The notes beneath the pieces were generated by a model. It worked only from the letters and a program-made list of their open reading frames with translations, did no database searches and had not been told where the DNA came from. From Gracilaria domingensis (Eukaryota > Rhodophyta > Florideophyceae > Gracilariales > Gracilariaceae): a stretch of DNA of 64,000 bases. Shown in pieces: positions 53,683 to 64,000 of this stretch. Location: assembly GCA_022539475.1 (NCBI GenBank), contig VCMS01000156.1, positions 1 through 64,000 on the forward strand, read 5' to 3'. The translations under genes and the position numbers were made by a program. Each line of letters starts with the position of its first letter. Positions within the stretch are counted from its first letter, which is position 1.

Positions 53683-55145
53683 AGACCCCTGGGGTAGCGC
53701 GCGGCCGCGGAGGTGGCATCTTCAAGCCTAACACGCGGTCGAGTACGCGTTCTCGTCAAGACCCTTACGGTCGCGGTGGGTATGATCCCTACGCAGCCGC
53801 CGCGGGCCCGAGCAACGTTAACCCTCTTGCGGTGGCCGGTACGGTGGAGGCTCAACAGCTGAATCCTCATGACCTTAATAGGACGCACGGGCAGCCGCAT
53901 GCCCACTATGGTGCACGCTTTGCCGATATCTCCGCCGAATTGGTCGCTCTGGGGAACTGGCCTTTCCACATCAGTTCCTCACTCTGTCCCTTGCGGTTCC
54001 GCCACATGGGTCTCACGCAGTATACCGCAATTGCCCGTTGGGATTGTCGCCGGTTGGAGGCGGTGCCTATGGCACCTCCTCCACCACGCAAGGGCGAGAA
54101 GCAGAGCCGGTTCGGTCGACAACAGTGTTTCCATGCGCGGCAGCGACACACGAAGTTTCTATACTACATCCCCGTGGCCGTACCGTCGGATCTCTCCTTC
54201 ATCCGCTGCGATGGGGAGGTCCACTACTTCCGCCGTTTGGTAGATATCCTTCACCGCTTGGACGAACCTGCTACGCACATCGAGGTCGATCTGGAGTACG
54301 TCACGTTTGAGCGCCCTTTAGACACCAATTATTGGACTGACCGTGGGAGGTGGGCGACCGATGCGATGGCTGAGAGCCGTGTTCGTCACCGTAACAACCG
54401 TACGCGGACCATGTTCCTGTTCCACAACGTTGAGTATTGGTCGCAGAGCGACCACAACCGCCGGACATGGTATGTCAATCGACCCTCTTGGTGGGACCAC
54501 TATGAAGTATGTCAGTGGCTGGAAGTGCCGACCCCGCCGGTCCTTGCGTACTTTGGTAGTAGCATCTCCCTCGAGAGGAACAACGCATATGCCGTTTGGT
54601 CGGTCGCGCGCAGCGAGTGGGCCGTCATGGTGGCTATCCTCGCCCTTCAGGCTTCCGTGGAAGGTGTGACTTGGGACACGCGCTGCCCTGACAAGTCTGT
54701 CGGGATCAGCGGAACTCAACCAGTTGGTCGTATCTTCAATATTCCCAACGATTTGGTCGGCGACATTCGTGCCATGCGGCTCTCCAACATCGTGGAGGGC
54801 ACCAAATATACTGCGCAGCAGTTGGATGGCTACCTCACTGCGGTAAGTAACCACAATTGGGGGCCTGAACAGGGTTGGGATGTCTACGACCCGGAGGTTC
54901 ATAGCATCGTGCCTCTCCAACAGCAGCACATGGCTGGCGAAGACCCATTTGGTAATGACGATACCGTGATGGTGGCTGCCGAGAACTATGAGTCCCCCGC
55001 ATTGCCTCCGTCGGCACCTGTACAGGCTACTCCTCCGACCAGCGTGGCTGCGCCTGTTCCAGTGGTCCGGCGAAGGCGGCTGCTCACCCTCCCGGACGGG
55101 CTGCCCAGGGGCCTCTTCGGGTTGGTTTCCAGTCGCTTCCGGTGA
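53683..55145 (+). CDS. Element C antisense gene, unknown protein family
   Basis: I chose ATG 53683 (MSGKTPGVARGRGG) because it lies 95 bases after a TATA box. The frame is also open further upstream, with an ATG at 53322. The product, 487 residues, has a basic Gly/Arg-rich start. The conserved central region follows, with AVARSEWAVMVAILALQASVEG matching the AEWxxRVAxxLL block of A and B, RPSWWDHYEVCQWLEVP matching PSFWPAVEVP, and FHNVEYWSQ. It ends in a Pro-rich part. Identity to B is low but the block order is kept, so the family is old. There is no known catalytic motif. A second open frame, rich in RG repeats, follows directly. The function is unknown. Confidence 0.65.
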
Positions 55146-55149
55146 ATCC

Positions 55150-56041
55150 GGTGCCCCCTGGTGGTGATAGTGGCGCGATACGGAGCGCTCTGGCTCGTCT
55201 CAACCACGCCTCGATGGTGCACTTCAACCGTCCTGGTCCCAATGACATCCTCACCGCTGTGGATACTCTTACCAACTTGCTCCCCGTGGTTGCTCACCAC
55301 GAGCGGCGCACTTCTGAGCTGCGACAGTTCCGCGACTACTTCCAGCGCAATCTCTACCGTGAGGTGACAGCCTATGTTGGTCAGTTGAGCAACCTTGTGG
55401 AAGGCCACGCGCCGTTACATCGACCCCCTGTGGAAAGTTTCAACCCGTACGCTCCTGCGTCACAGCAACCTGCGACCCCAATGGTAGGCTTTGGTGGCCT
55501 TGGTACGTATCAACTCCCTGGTGGACCTCCTGGTGGTGATCCTGCGGCACCTTTCCATACTCCGCTTGGTCCTCACAACGTTTCTCTTCCTCCAGCAAGT
55601 ACTGGGACAAAAGCACCAAGTGGTTTCTCAACTGGTTTCCGTTCGGCTCCGCTTCCGCCGACGTCCGGTGCTCCTAGGCCGCCTACTGGTCTGACCCCCG
55701 GTGCAGGGCCGTCTAGTGGTCTTGCTCCTCCGACCTCTGGTGGCATCCCTCCGTCTAGCTTACCGCCTTCCTTCCATCCACCCACTGGTCCTGCGAATAC
55801 CATGCCGGTAGTCAGCAGCGGTACCCCTGCGGGACCTGCTGGTACTTCTGCTCCCTTACCAAGTGGTGGTGCGCCACCGAGCGCGGCTAGCGGCGGGGGC
55901 GGAAGCTCCGCCGGACCTATGTCGGTGTCCTCTGGTCGTGGAGGTTCCGCTTCATCTCGCGGGACCTCCCGTGGACGTGGTCGCGGTCGTGGAACCAGTC
56001 GTGGACGCGGACGTGGCCGTGGGTCCTCCAAGGCCTCCTAA
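55150..56041 (+). CDS. RG-rich open frame at the end of the element C antisense unit
   Basis: This frame of about 295 codons has no ATG at its start. Its first part is a helical segment (ALARLNHASMVHFN, FRDYFQRNLYREVTAYVGQL). It is followed by a long Gly/Pro/Ser-rich part and a tail of repeated RGRGRG and SRGRGRG motifs. RGG-type tails bind RNA. It lies just before the AATAAA at 56080, so it is probably part of the same transcript as 53683-55145. How it would be translated is not settled by the sequence. Confidence 0.5.
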
Positions 56042-56079
56042 GTCACCTCGTGGTTCCCTCTCGTGGATTCTTCTCGACT

Positions 56080-56085
56080 AATAAA
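56080..56085 (+). terminator. Poly(A) signal of the element C antisense unit
   Basis: AATAAA lies 39 bases after the TAA at 56039-56041 and is followed by T/G-rich sequence (56095-56150), the usual downstream element. It gives the antisense unit its own 3' end, before the chromodomain stop region of the convergent pol gene (56195). Confidence 0.6.
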
Positions 56086-56194
56086 GTGTCTTGCATTGTG
56101 ATCTCTGATCTTCTTTTGTTTTCCTGTTAGGTTAGTTAGTTAGCTTTTCGTGTAGCGTGGCGTTCAACGGCTTCGATAACCCCCCCCCCCTTCC

Positions 56195-57050
56195 TTAGCG
56201 ACGCGTACCACGCGAAGCAATACCAATTGGTGGGGGCGTTCGCCCTTGTTTGCGCCAGTATCGGATGATGAAGTTGTTAGGGATATGACCAGGTGGTTCC
56301 ATAGAGTCGTGCTCGGGCGACCATCCATACCATCTTACCCGGTAGCGCATACCCTTTGTGGTGTGTTCGTGACCTACAATGGTGTCAATAGCGCACTCCT
56401 GAGTGTCTACTTGAGGGTGTGACTCTTCCATTTGGTCATGGGGTGCGTGGCTCCCCGTGGGTGGTGTGACCCGTTGGTCTTGCCGAGGCTCGATCTCCTG
56501 TGCCGCTTGGGTCGTGGGGTCAGCCGTTACGGCTCTGGTGGAAGGTTGACCGCTCGGCTGACTCATCATAGGAGGGGGTATGGGAGACGTTTGTTCCCTC
56601 TCCGCTTCTTGCTGCGTTGGCTCACCTATTGGTTGTGCATTCGCCGTCGTCGGTTGTGCGGCCTTGATAATTCTGTCGATGGAGACCGTGTTCTCCAAAC
56701 CTTCCATTAAGACCGTAGCGGTATGCTCGTCGGAGCGAATCACCTTGTATGGTCCCGTGGACTTGGGTAGTAGTTTAGAGTTGATATCCTCTTCAAGGCG
56801 GATGTCCTCTTCCATCTCCGCTGGGGTTGGTCGCTTACCTTTTGGTGGCACGTCAAGGAAGACCATGGCTCCTGCTACCACTTTGGTCACTTTGCTCACC
56901 GTTCGGTCATAGTCCGCTTTATACCGTTCTTGAGCTGCTGTCATCTTAACTTTGGCAGCAGCCAAAGCGGCGCGTAACTTCTGGAGTATGTTTCTCTTGA
57001 CCTTCGCCGGTGTGAGTGTCCCTGCCGCTTCCGAGCGGTCAGGTCCGGGC
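56195..57050 (-). CDS. Element C integrase linker and chromodomain (fossil)
   Basis: The minus-strand translation has a basic segment after the integrase core, a Gln/Pro/Thr-rich linker, and a chromodomain (IDTIVGHEHT, MRYRVRWYGWSPEHDSMEP) near 56250-56400. The linker is far shorter than in B. Confidence 0.75.
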
Positions 57051-57059
57051 TAGACGATA

Positions 57060-59700
57060 ATACCATGTGGTGTTCGCGAAAGTACCAGGTCGAATGGGGT
57101 TGTTTGAGTGACCCTGTGGACCTGGAGGTTGTACGCATATGTCAATGGTTGGACATACTCCGACCATGTGGTTTGGTGCTCTTCGACATAGTGCCGTAGG
57201 CGTGCCACTAGGGTCCTATTGAAGCGTTCCACTTGGCCGTTTGTTTGCGGATGATAGGCCGTGGTAAAGTAGTGCTTGACCCCTAGCATTGTACAAACCG
57301 CCTCGAAGAACTTAGAAGCTAGGTTCGAACCGTTATCGGTCAGTAGGTACATGGGAGCACCGTACGGGTAGACCCAATTCTCCAGGAAGGCTGTCGCTAG
57401 TGTCGTTGCCGTTTGGTTCTTCAGAGGTATGGCTCTGGTGAGCTTTGTGAACCTGTCGGTTATGACTACTACAAAGCGATAACCCTCTGAGGTCTTGGGC
57501 AGGGGCCCCAGTATGTCGATTGCTACGAATTCCAGGGGCCCCGCCGCCGGGAATAGCTTTAGGTACTTCCTGTGCTTCGCCACATCACCTCGGGTCTTAA
57601 TGCACGAATTGCATTGCGCCACATAGGTGTATACATCGTTAGCCATATGCGGCCAGTAGAATTGCCTCCGAAGGGTATAGTACAACCGCGTGGCTCCAGG
57701 GTGCCCCGAAAGCCGTGGATTGTGTGACAGATATAACACCCTTTGTCTTAATGACTCAGGTACGACCTTCTGGAGAGCTCCGTCTAAAGGTGAGCGTCTG
57801 ATGAGGTACCCATTGTGGTCGACGTCGAAATGAGAATCTTTCCTTCCAAGTACGTCAGCGAGCGTTTTGCACAACCTATCGGTCGATTGTTCGCGTAAGA
57901 ATTCCTCACGGGTGATTGGAGCGTGTTCCCCTTCCTCCACAGGAAGGAGGGTCTCCACTACCACTTGGTACGTACTGTCATCCTGCCAGTATCCCTTCAG
58001 AACTTCATTGACCTCGTGGTTAGCTGGTTCTATAGTAAAGCATGGGATGTCGTCGTCCACTGGGTCAGTGTCCAATCCTTCGGTATTCAACCGGGACAAT
58101 GCATCCGCCACTCGGTGCTTGACCCCGGGGCGGTACTGCACATCGTACTCAAACTCCGAGAGTCTCAGACGCCATCGGGCCAGACGACCCGATGCGTCCG
58201 CCAAGCCTAATATCCAGCTCAAGGAGTCGTGATCCGTTCGGAGCGTGAAGCGCACACCATATAGGTAAGGACGTAGCATGAGCATGCTCCAAACAACCGC
58301 TAGGCATTCCTTCTCCGTTACGGTGTAGTTCTGCTCCGCTTGGTTAAGAGCTCTACTCCAATACCCAATTGGTGCGAGCTTGCCGTCCTCCTGTTCCTGC
58401 ATTAGGCAGCAACCTATTTGGGCGTCCGACGCATCCGTGTCCAGTGTATACGGGAGTCCCGTTTTGGGCAATGCCAGTACCGGTGGGGAGAGAAGCGCTG
58501 CTTTCAATGTATAGAACGCCTCTACCTCGTCCTCTTCCAGATGGTCAAAGTGTGTGGGCTGCCCCTTCTGCAACCTCCGGTTCAGGGGTGCGGCTATCTT
58601 TGCAAAACCCTTGATGAACCGCCGGTAGACGTTGCATAGACCTATAAAGGATCGTATGTCCGTCTGCGACGTAGGGAGCTTCGCTTCCTGTACCGCTCGG
58701 ATATTCCGTTTGGTCACTTCGAGTTTCCCGGGGCTTATTGTATGCCCTAGGTACTCTACCTCTTGGTTGAAGAACATACACTTTCGTAGTTTGAGGGTCA
58801 CGCCTGCCTCTTGTAGCAACAGCAGTACCACTTGGACGTGCGAGAAGTGCTCCTCTATGGACCTCGAGTAGATGACTACGTCATCTATGTATACCAATGC
58901 GGTTGTCCACTTCACTTTAGACAGTATAATGTCTAACGCCCTTTGGAAGGTATCGGGGGCGTTTCTTAAACCAAACGGCATGCGTAAGAAGCGATACAGG
59001 CCTGCGTGGCATGTAAACGCAGTCTTATCACGGTCACCCTCTGGTATTTCGATCTGCCAATACCCGCAGTTGGCGTCCAGTGTGGTAAAGATGTTCGCAT
59101 CTCCTAGGGAGTCGATGCATTCATCCATCCTCGGGATGGGGTACGAGTCCCTTACCGTTACGGCATTAAGTTTTCTGTAGTCAATACAGAACCTCATACG
59201 GGTCTCTCCTCGTTTTTGGACTAGCACTACAGGGCTAGCCCATTCCGAGTTTGCCGGTTCTATAACCCCCTCGCGGAGCATCCGCTCTACCTCCTCCAGC
59301 TCTAGCTCACGGGCCTTATGTCCCGCGCGGTATGGCTGTTGGTGGATGGGACGGGAGTCCGGTTTGAGGTCAATCCTGTGCTGGGTGGCCTTAATGGCTC
59401 CCAGCTTACCCGACCACATGGTACTGAATGGCTCCAGGAGTCCAAGGATCCGAGCTCTGAGCTCTTCCCCTTCAAGTCCTATATTCACCTCCGTCTTCCA
59501 ATTGGTCACTGGGTCGAGCTCCAGTTTCTGGTCTTCTCGCTCAGCTAGTCGCTGCACCATATGGTCTGTTCGCGACGAATTCAACGAATTGACAGACGAA
59601 TTCAACGAATTGACACTGCCCCCCCCCTTCCTTAGCATCCACGACCTCGTGGGACCATTGTGGTATAATCGTAAAGATCGTACGGGGAGCCGGTAAGGCA
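57060..59700 (-). CDS. Element C reverse transcriptase, RNase H and integrase (fossil)
   Basis: Blocks in order are SPVVLVQKRGETRMRFCIDY and the palm motif YIDDVVIYS (about 58870-58900). Ty3-type RNase H has LDTDASDAQIGC, TEKECLAVVW and RTDHDSL. The integrase zinc module (H...H near 57720, C-N-S-C near 57610) is followed by the DDE core with VAIDILGPLP, LTDNGSNLASKFF and QTNGQVERFNRT. This is a standard Ty3/Gypsy order. Confidence 0.85.
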
Positions 59701-59709
59701 AGACCAATT

Positions 59710-60520
59710 ACGGTGTGTTTTGGCAACTTGACCGGGCGGTTGCTGAAGTTACTGAGGTAGACCTGAAACGGTTTTGTCGGTATGTTGTCGACTATACCAT
59801 TCGCCATTAAGGTCATGTGTCGTTCGGCCAACCGTGAATGGTTCTGAATGGATAACAGGTCAGGTTGTTGGCATGTGACCTTCACTACCAAGTGGTTCAT
59901 AGGCGGTATTGTTACCGCCTTTGCCAATCGCACCTTGTTGGAGAGTGTGTTTTCCGGGACCGGTTGGTGTTGAGTGCGGTTCTCTTTCGTAGGGGCACCC
60001 TTGTGGTTACCAATAATGGCGATCCGGGGGCCATTATGGAACAGAACTGTCTTAGAACGTGGAAAAATTGCCCTGACATACTGGTCTATAAAAGTTGTGC
60101 CGAGGATACAGTCTGTTGCCAGTTGGTTAACGACTATGAAGCGAACTCGGACCCTCATGGTGTCAATCAATACCATTATGGTAAGCGCTCCCATGACGGT
60201 TAGTGGTCTGTTGTTGGCGTCAACCAGTGGGTTAGTTAATGTACATGGCTGAAGCTTATTAAGTTGTCTGTTAGTTAATAGTTTGGCATTCACCAGATTA
60301 GGTCCTGCCCCGGTGTCCAGGACAGTGACGCATGGTACCAAGTGGTTAGAAGTAAACCCGAGGGTGACATTTACCTTATAGTTACTATGCTTGAGAAAGC
60401 ATATCGGTTCGGTGCCGTCCATGAGGCTCTCCTCCCCTGTAACCAATGGGTAATTGTCCATACTTGCACCACTTGGTTCTGGAAGGCCTTCCGTCTTCGG
60501 ACAGTTGGGGAAGGCCTCTA
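59710..60520 (-). CDS. Element C aspartic protease region (fossil)
   Basis: It contains VLDTGAGPNLV (about 60293-60325) with the D-T-G-A active-site loop, and the ILGTTFIDQYV block near 60080. It matches the protease regions of B and D. Confidence 0.8.
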
Positions 60521-60539
60521 TCCCAACTGTTCGGCGTTT

Positions 60540-62785
60540 TCCGCCTGCGGGGCGGGATCCGTTTGGTCCTGCTCCGTGACGAGGTGTACCTGATGAAGTG
60601 TGGCTGCATTGGGTCGCGCATTTGCGTGTCCCGTGCCTGCGCTCCGTGCCGGGGGCCCAAATATATCCTGGTGGTTCTGCTGGCGAGCAGTCAGGAGAGC
60701 GTTCCTGTTCTGCGGAGCCACACTTGGGCACGCTGTTGCCAAGTGGTGGGGCGACAAACAGAACCAACAGAGGAGATTGCCGGTTGTGGGGTCCTTCATC
60801 GCGAGCGACGACGCGCGCGATGGGGGACGGCCTCCAGTAGGTACTGCACTCCGTTGCTGCGGGTATGGTCCTTGTTCACCATATTGCTTGAATGGTACCG
60901 CTAGGACCGGGCTGACCGGTACGGATACCTGTGATGGTGGAGCTGAGGTTTGTCTCGAGGGTGGCTCGCTGGATAGCGAGCTGGACCAAGAGGTATTACC
61001 GTGCGATCGAGTTGTCGGTTGTGCATGCACCAAGTGGACTGGGTGACCCTGGGAGGCGTATTGTGTGGACGCCTCCCCCGTAGTGGTCTCCTCTTCCTCT
61101 ACGTCAAACACTGACCGCCTGGTTTTTCCTTTCTCCTTCGATGGTTTGCCAAGTGGTGCGGAGTCTTTCCTGGCCCCTGACCGAACGGTGTCGCCTAGTC
61201 CCTGTGCATGGCGGGCTAGTGCGTTGTAGTCGACCGTGCGGTTGGTAGCTAGGTAGTTACGAACCTGTGATCGGATAGACTTCGCCACGTTGTCGGCGTA
61301 CATCGATTTCAACCTTTTGGTAGTAAAGACGCTTCCACAGCGGGAGGCTAATGCCCATAAGGAGCGAGCGAATTCCAATTCGGTTTGTCCCGCGCGCTGG
61401 CGGTACGCAAGCACCTCTGCGTACGCCTCCTGGATTACCTCATCGGTCGCGTAGGTTTCCAGTAGGAAGTTAACCACCTGTGGGTATGTTGTCAACATTT
61501 CCGTTTGGTCTTCGTCCACCGCCATGGTGTTCCCTTGGAGGCGGCTGTGGAGCAACGCTCCAGCCTGGCCAGTTAGGTAAAATTGAAACAGCTACATGGC
61601 TGCTGCCTCTGAAAACCCATTCTGATCACAAGCGATCTTGAACCTTTGAAGGAAATCAATGATCGCAATAGGGTCATCCCCGCTAAAGCGAGTTTCACCC
61701 AGTTGGAAACGAAGCTTCCTATGATGCTTCGTTATCTTCTGAGCTACCTCTTTGGTATACTCAGCCTGTCTGTTCTCTAACCTATAGGTACGATAGTCAA
61801 CCGCTTTGGTGAATAAATCATTGAGCGGCGTAAGCACCTCTAGGTCAGTCTCCTCGTCGGAAGTTGAGTCCGAATCGTTGTACCTTTTGGTCTTACCCTT
61901 GCGGGGATTCTTTCCTTTCTTCTTGCGAGAGTCCTTCCTCTTGCGTCGTGAACCTGTACGGTCGTCGTCTCCTGACGAATCCGAATCGGTGTCTGAGGAC
62001 GAAGAGTCCGAGTCCGACCGGCGACTCTTTCTCTTTCCCCTTTTGGTTTTCTTCTTCTTACCATTTGGTTTACGTCGACGCTCGTCTCCTGAGCTCGACG
62101 AATCTCCATCAGGGTCTCCACCACTTGGTCCTGACGGAGCTACACCAGTAGGTTGGGGGAGGTAAACGTACCTCGGGCCCTCCATCCCTGGAGGCTCTGC
62201 CCCTTTCCCCATACGGTCGATAAATCCTTCACCAGTCGGTTGTGTAGGAAGGTTAGGGTGGAGAATACCAAGTGGTTTGGTGGCGTCTACTGCAGGCGGG
62301 GGAGCTTGCTTCATGAGCGCGGCCTGGGCCACCATCTCAGGTTGAAGCTTAGCCCCCTGCTGCTGCAGAGCCAGCATAACCAATCGGTCGATGTGTCCTC
62401 GCACCTCGTTTTCGAGGTACTGTAACACCACCACAGGTACCTTGTCGAGGACCTCCTGGGAGGCTCGATCAACTACCACTCGGGTGACCTCGTCCAAGTC
62501 CAGTCGCGGTCCGACTGGCACCTCCATTTGGTCTACCACTGGGGTTGTTACAGGAGCGGGCTCCGCCCTTGCGGAGCCTGCTCCTCCGTCCACTTGGTCA
62601 GCCCGGGGAAGGGTCGAGGGGCCCCCAGCCTCTCGGTCTACCTTCTTCCCCCTCGGTGGGCGTTCCTTCCGAATCAGGTCCTCCGGGTTATCCAACACCG
62701 GATAGGACACTGAACCCCGTATGGGGTGACCACTTGGTGGAGCGCTCGGCGCCCTATTTGGGTAGCGCGCGCCCCGTTTCTCCAT
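60540..62785 (-). CDS. Element C Gag (fossil)
   Basis: From ATG 62785 come a Pro/Arg-rich start, a coiled-coil-like helical part, a very basic Lys/Arg/Ser/Asp segment (about 62050-61870), a capsid-like part (FSGDDPIAIIDFLQRF), and one zinc knuckle C-x2-C-x4-H-x4-C (CWFCLSPHHLATAC, about 60715-60760). The domain order is that of B. Confidence 0.8.
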
Positions 62786-62895
62786 TTAGGTAACTGGCGT
62801 CGGAGCCAATTGCTTCGGCAACGGGAACCAAACCACTCGGGTATCTCGTGACTTCCAAATCCTCCCTTCCCAAAACCACTTGGTAATCCACAGAT

Positions 62896-62913
62896 TTCTA
62901 GGTCGGGAGACCA
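62896..62913 (-). other. Element C primer-binding site
   Basis: The + strand reads TTCTAGGTCGGGAGACCA, one base different from B and D, five bases from the 5' LTR. Confidence 0.65.
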
Positions 62914-62918
62914 AAATA

Positions 62919-63490
62919 TGTGGTATAGCCGATCGGTGCGAGCTGCTAGTGGGGAGCCCTGCGTGGGCTCGACCCGGCGGAGGAGTGAAACACGTGACAC
63001 CTAATAGGTCGGCAGCACCCACCGTTGCCTATAGTGCACGGTGACCAAGTGGTAAATACGCCTGCACTGGTGTGCGGCAGGCACGTATAACCCTCGAGGT
63101 CAGCAAAACTATTAGAGGACTACTAGACTTACCAATTGGTGACTGTAGAACCGAACTGGTGTCAAATTAGCCTAGTTGGTGCTTGACTTTACCATTTGGT
63201 GTGGGAGGTTGGCGTCTCAGGGGTTTAGTACACCCGAGCGCCCCTCCGGCTCTCACGGGCCTAGTGCCACGTGGGCCACCGGGAGGTGCATTTGTGGTGC
63301 ACCACCCCGGCCACATATCTACACTACCTAGTAATTATTAATTCTAAATTATGGAGAATAGACTAATTAGTCCTGTCCAAGCCTGCGCTTGCGCGTCCCA
63401 CGTGGTACAGTAGACACACGTGCCCGGGAGCCCGTGACGTCACCACTTGGTCTTGTAGAGCCCCCGTTGATCTGGCCGAGCTATACTACA
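62919..63490 (-). repeat. Element C LTR (5' copy in element sense)
   Basis: This 572-bp partner of 51752-52322 is about 99% identical by eye. Confidence 0.9.
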
Positions 63491-64000
63491 ACATACTTCT
63501 TGCGCTTTGTGGGCGCTTGGTTCGATGCAATGAGAACGGTCGATTGGTTGTCGATAAAGTGCGGCGTGGGATCTTGTTGGGTTGCAAAGCAAGATTCGAG
63601 AAGCTTGCGGATCCAATTGGTATGTCGAGTAGCATTCGCTGCTGCTATGTACTCAGCTTCGGTGGTTGAAAGTGCTACTACTGACTGTTTGCTGGATTCC
63701 CAGGAGATTGGAGTGGCATTGAGGAGATGAACATTGCCGGTTATTGACTTGCGGGATTTGGAGTTGTAGAGCAACGCAATTTGCGTGATTACCAGGATGA
63801 TGCGCCTCATATACTCAGGGGAGTGATACGAGGATGCACTCGAAGAGTTATGAGTTGGACCCAATTTTGGCGGTTACTTTTGGAATGGCTTTCCCACAGT
63901 TACCTGTAATCAGGGTTGCCATTGCTGGCCAATACCGCTAGGTGGACGCGTGTACTACACCACCGTGTGTGTGCATATTACGGGACAATAGGTAGTGCAC
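63491..64000 (-). pseudogene. Ty1/copia fossil, RNase H part, running off the window
   Basis: The minus-strand translation has SSKQSVVALSTTEAEYIAAA and FIDNQSTVLIASN, the hallmarks of copia RNase H, ending at the insertion point of C (PTKRKKYV). The upstream polymerase would lie beyond the window. Old and broken. Confidence 0.75.

Larger units (their letters stand above)
51752..63490 (-). mobile_element. Element C: near-complete Ty3/Gypsy chromovirus with antisense gene
   Basis: This 11.7-kb element sits inside the RNase H of a copia element. LTRs are 51752-52322 and 62919-63490, starting TGTGGTATAG and ending CTATACTACA. The flanking 5-mers are ATATA (51747-51751) and ACATA (63491-63495), a target duplication with one mismatch. 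Gag-pol is on the minus strand with gag, protease, RT-RNase H, integrase and chromodomain, then the convergent antisense gene (TATA, coding frames, AATAAA), polypurine tract and LTR. LTRs differ at about six positions by eye (about 1%), so it is young. It looks nearly whole, with about four breaks. ACC-N4-GGT inverted repeats occur throughout. Confidence 0.9.

Noticed and set aside
1-64000. Prokaryotic genome or plasmid
   Set aside because: TATA boxes, spliceosomal introns, LTR retroelements and chromodomains rule it out.
1-64000. CRISPR array
   Set aside because: No regularly spaced direct repeats with unique spacers were seen. The short inverted repeats in the Gypsy elements vary in sequence and spacing.
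1-64000. tRNA or rRNA genes
   Set aside because: No cloverleaf or rRNA-like stretch was recognised by eye. The primer-binding sites only mirror a tRNA 3' end.

Overview
The window is eukaryotic nuclear DNA made mostly of transposable elements, with a gene-bearing stretch between about 29 and 48 kb. Host genes lack Shine-Dalgarno sites, carry TATA boxes 50-120 bases upstream of their ATG, have no or very short introns (54 and 104 nt, GTAAGT/GTACGT...AG), and sit among Ty3/Gypsy, Ty1/copia, PIF/Harbinger and hAT-like elements. This intron-poor, retroelement-rich texture suggests a red alga (florideophyte-like). That is an inference from style, not from a marker gene.

Layout. 0-4.4 kb: fossil 3' part of a Ty3/Gypsy chromovirus (element A, pol on +). 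4.9-6.6 kb: a SET-domain pseudogene and the left half of a long unknown gene. 6.6-27.5 kb: Gypsy element D (LTR-to-LTR, 5-bp target duplication TAGGC) sits inside that gene, and Gypsy element B (7643-19383, duplication ACCGA) sits inside D. 27.5-29.3 kb: the right half of the split host gene, in the same frame. 30.5-35.1 kb: two hAT-like MITEs, a GC-rich minisatellite and two decayed host genes. 35.4-48.6 kb: host genes, namely an unknown protein with an in-frame TAG and a CaaX end, a secreted bacterial-like protein, a type II membrane protein with a 54-nt intron, a Cys-rich secreted protein, two tandem paralogues of an unrecognised family, and an acidic two-exon protein. 48.75-51.19 kb: a PIF/Harbinger transposon with 15-bp terminal repeats and TAA duplication. 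51.4-64 kb: a copia fossil split by Gypsy element C (51752-63490).

Main observation. Three Gypsy copies (A, B, C) share an extra gene, convergent to gag-pol and lying between the chromodomain and the 3' LTR. In each copy a TATA box lies about 95-120 bases upstream of the likely ATG, and in C a poly(A) signal follows. The three proteins are homologous and match no family I recognise. The same elements are also studded with short perfect inverted repeats (ACC-N4-GGT in C, ACC...GGT in D, CCGC-N5-GCGG in B), far denser than in the host genes nearby. B, C and D share one primer-binding site, which fits a tRNA-Tyr-like 3' end.

Order of events from nesting and LTR divergence read by eye: D entered the host gene first (LTRs about 2% apart), B entered D later (about 1%), and C entered the copia element at roughly the same time as B (about 1%).
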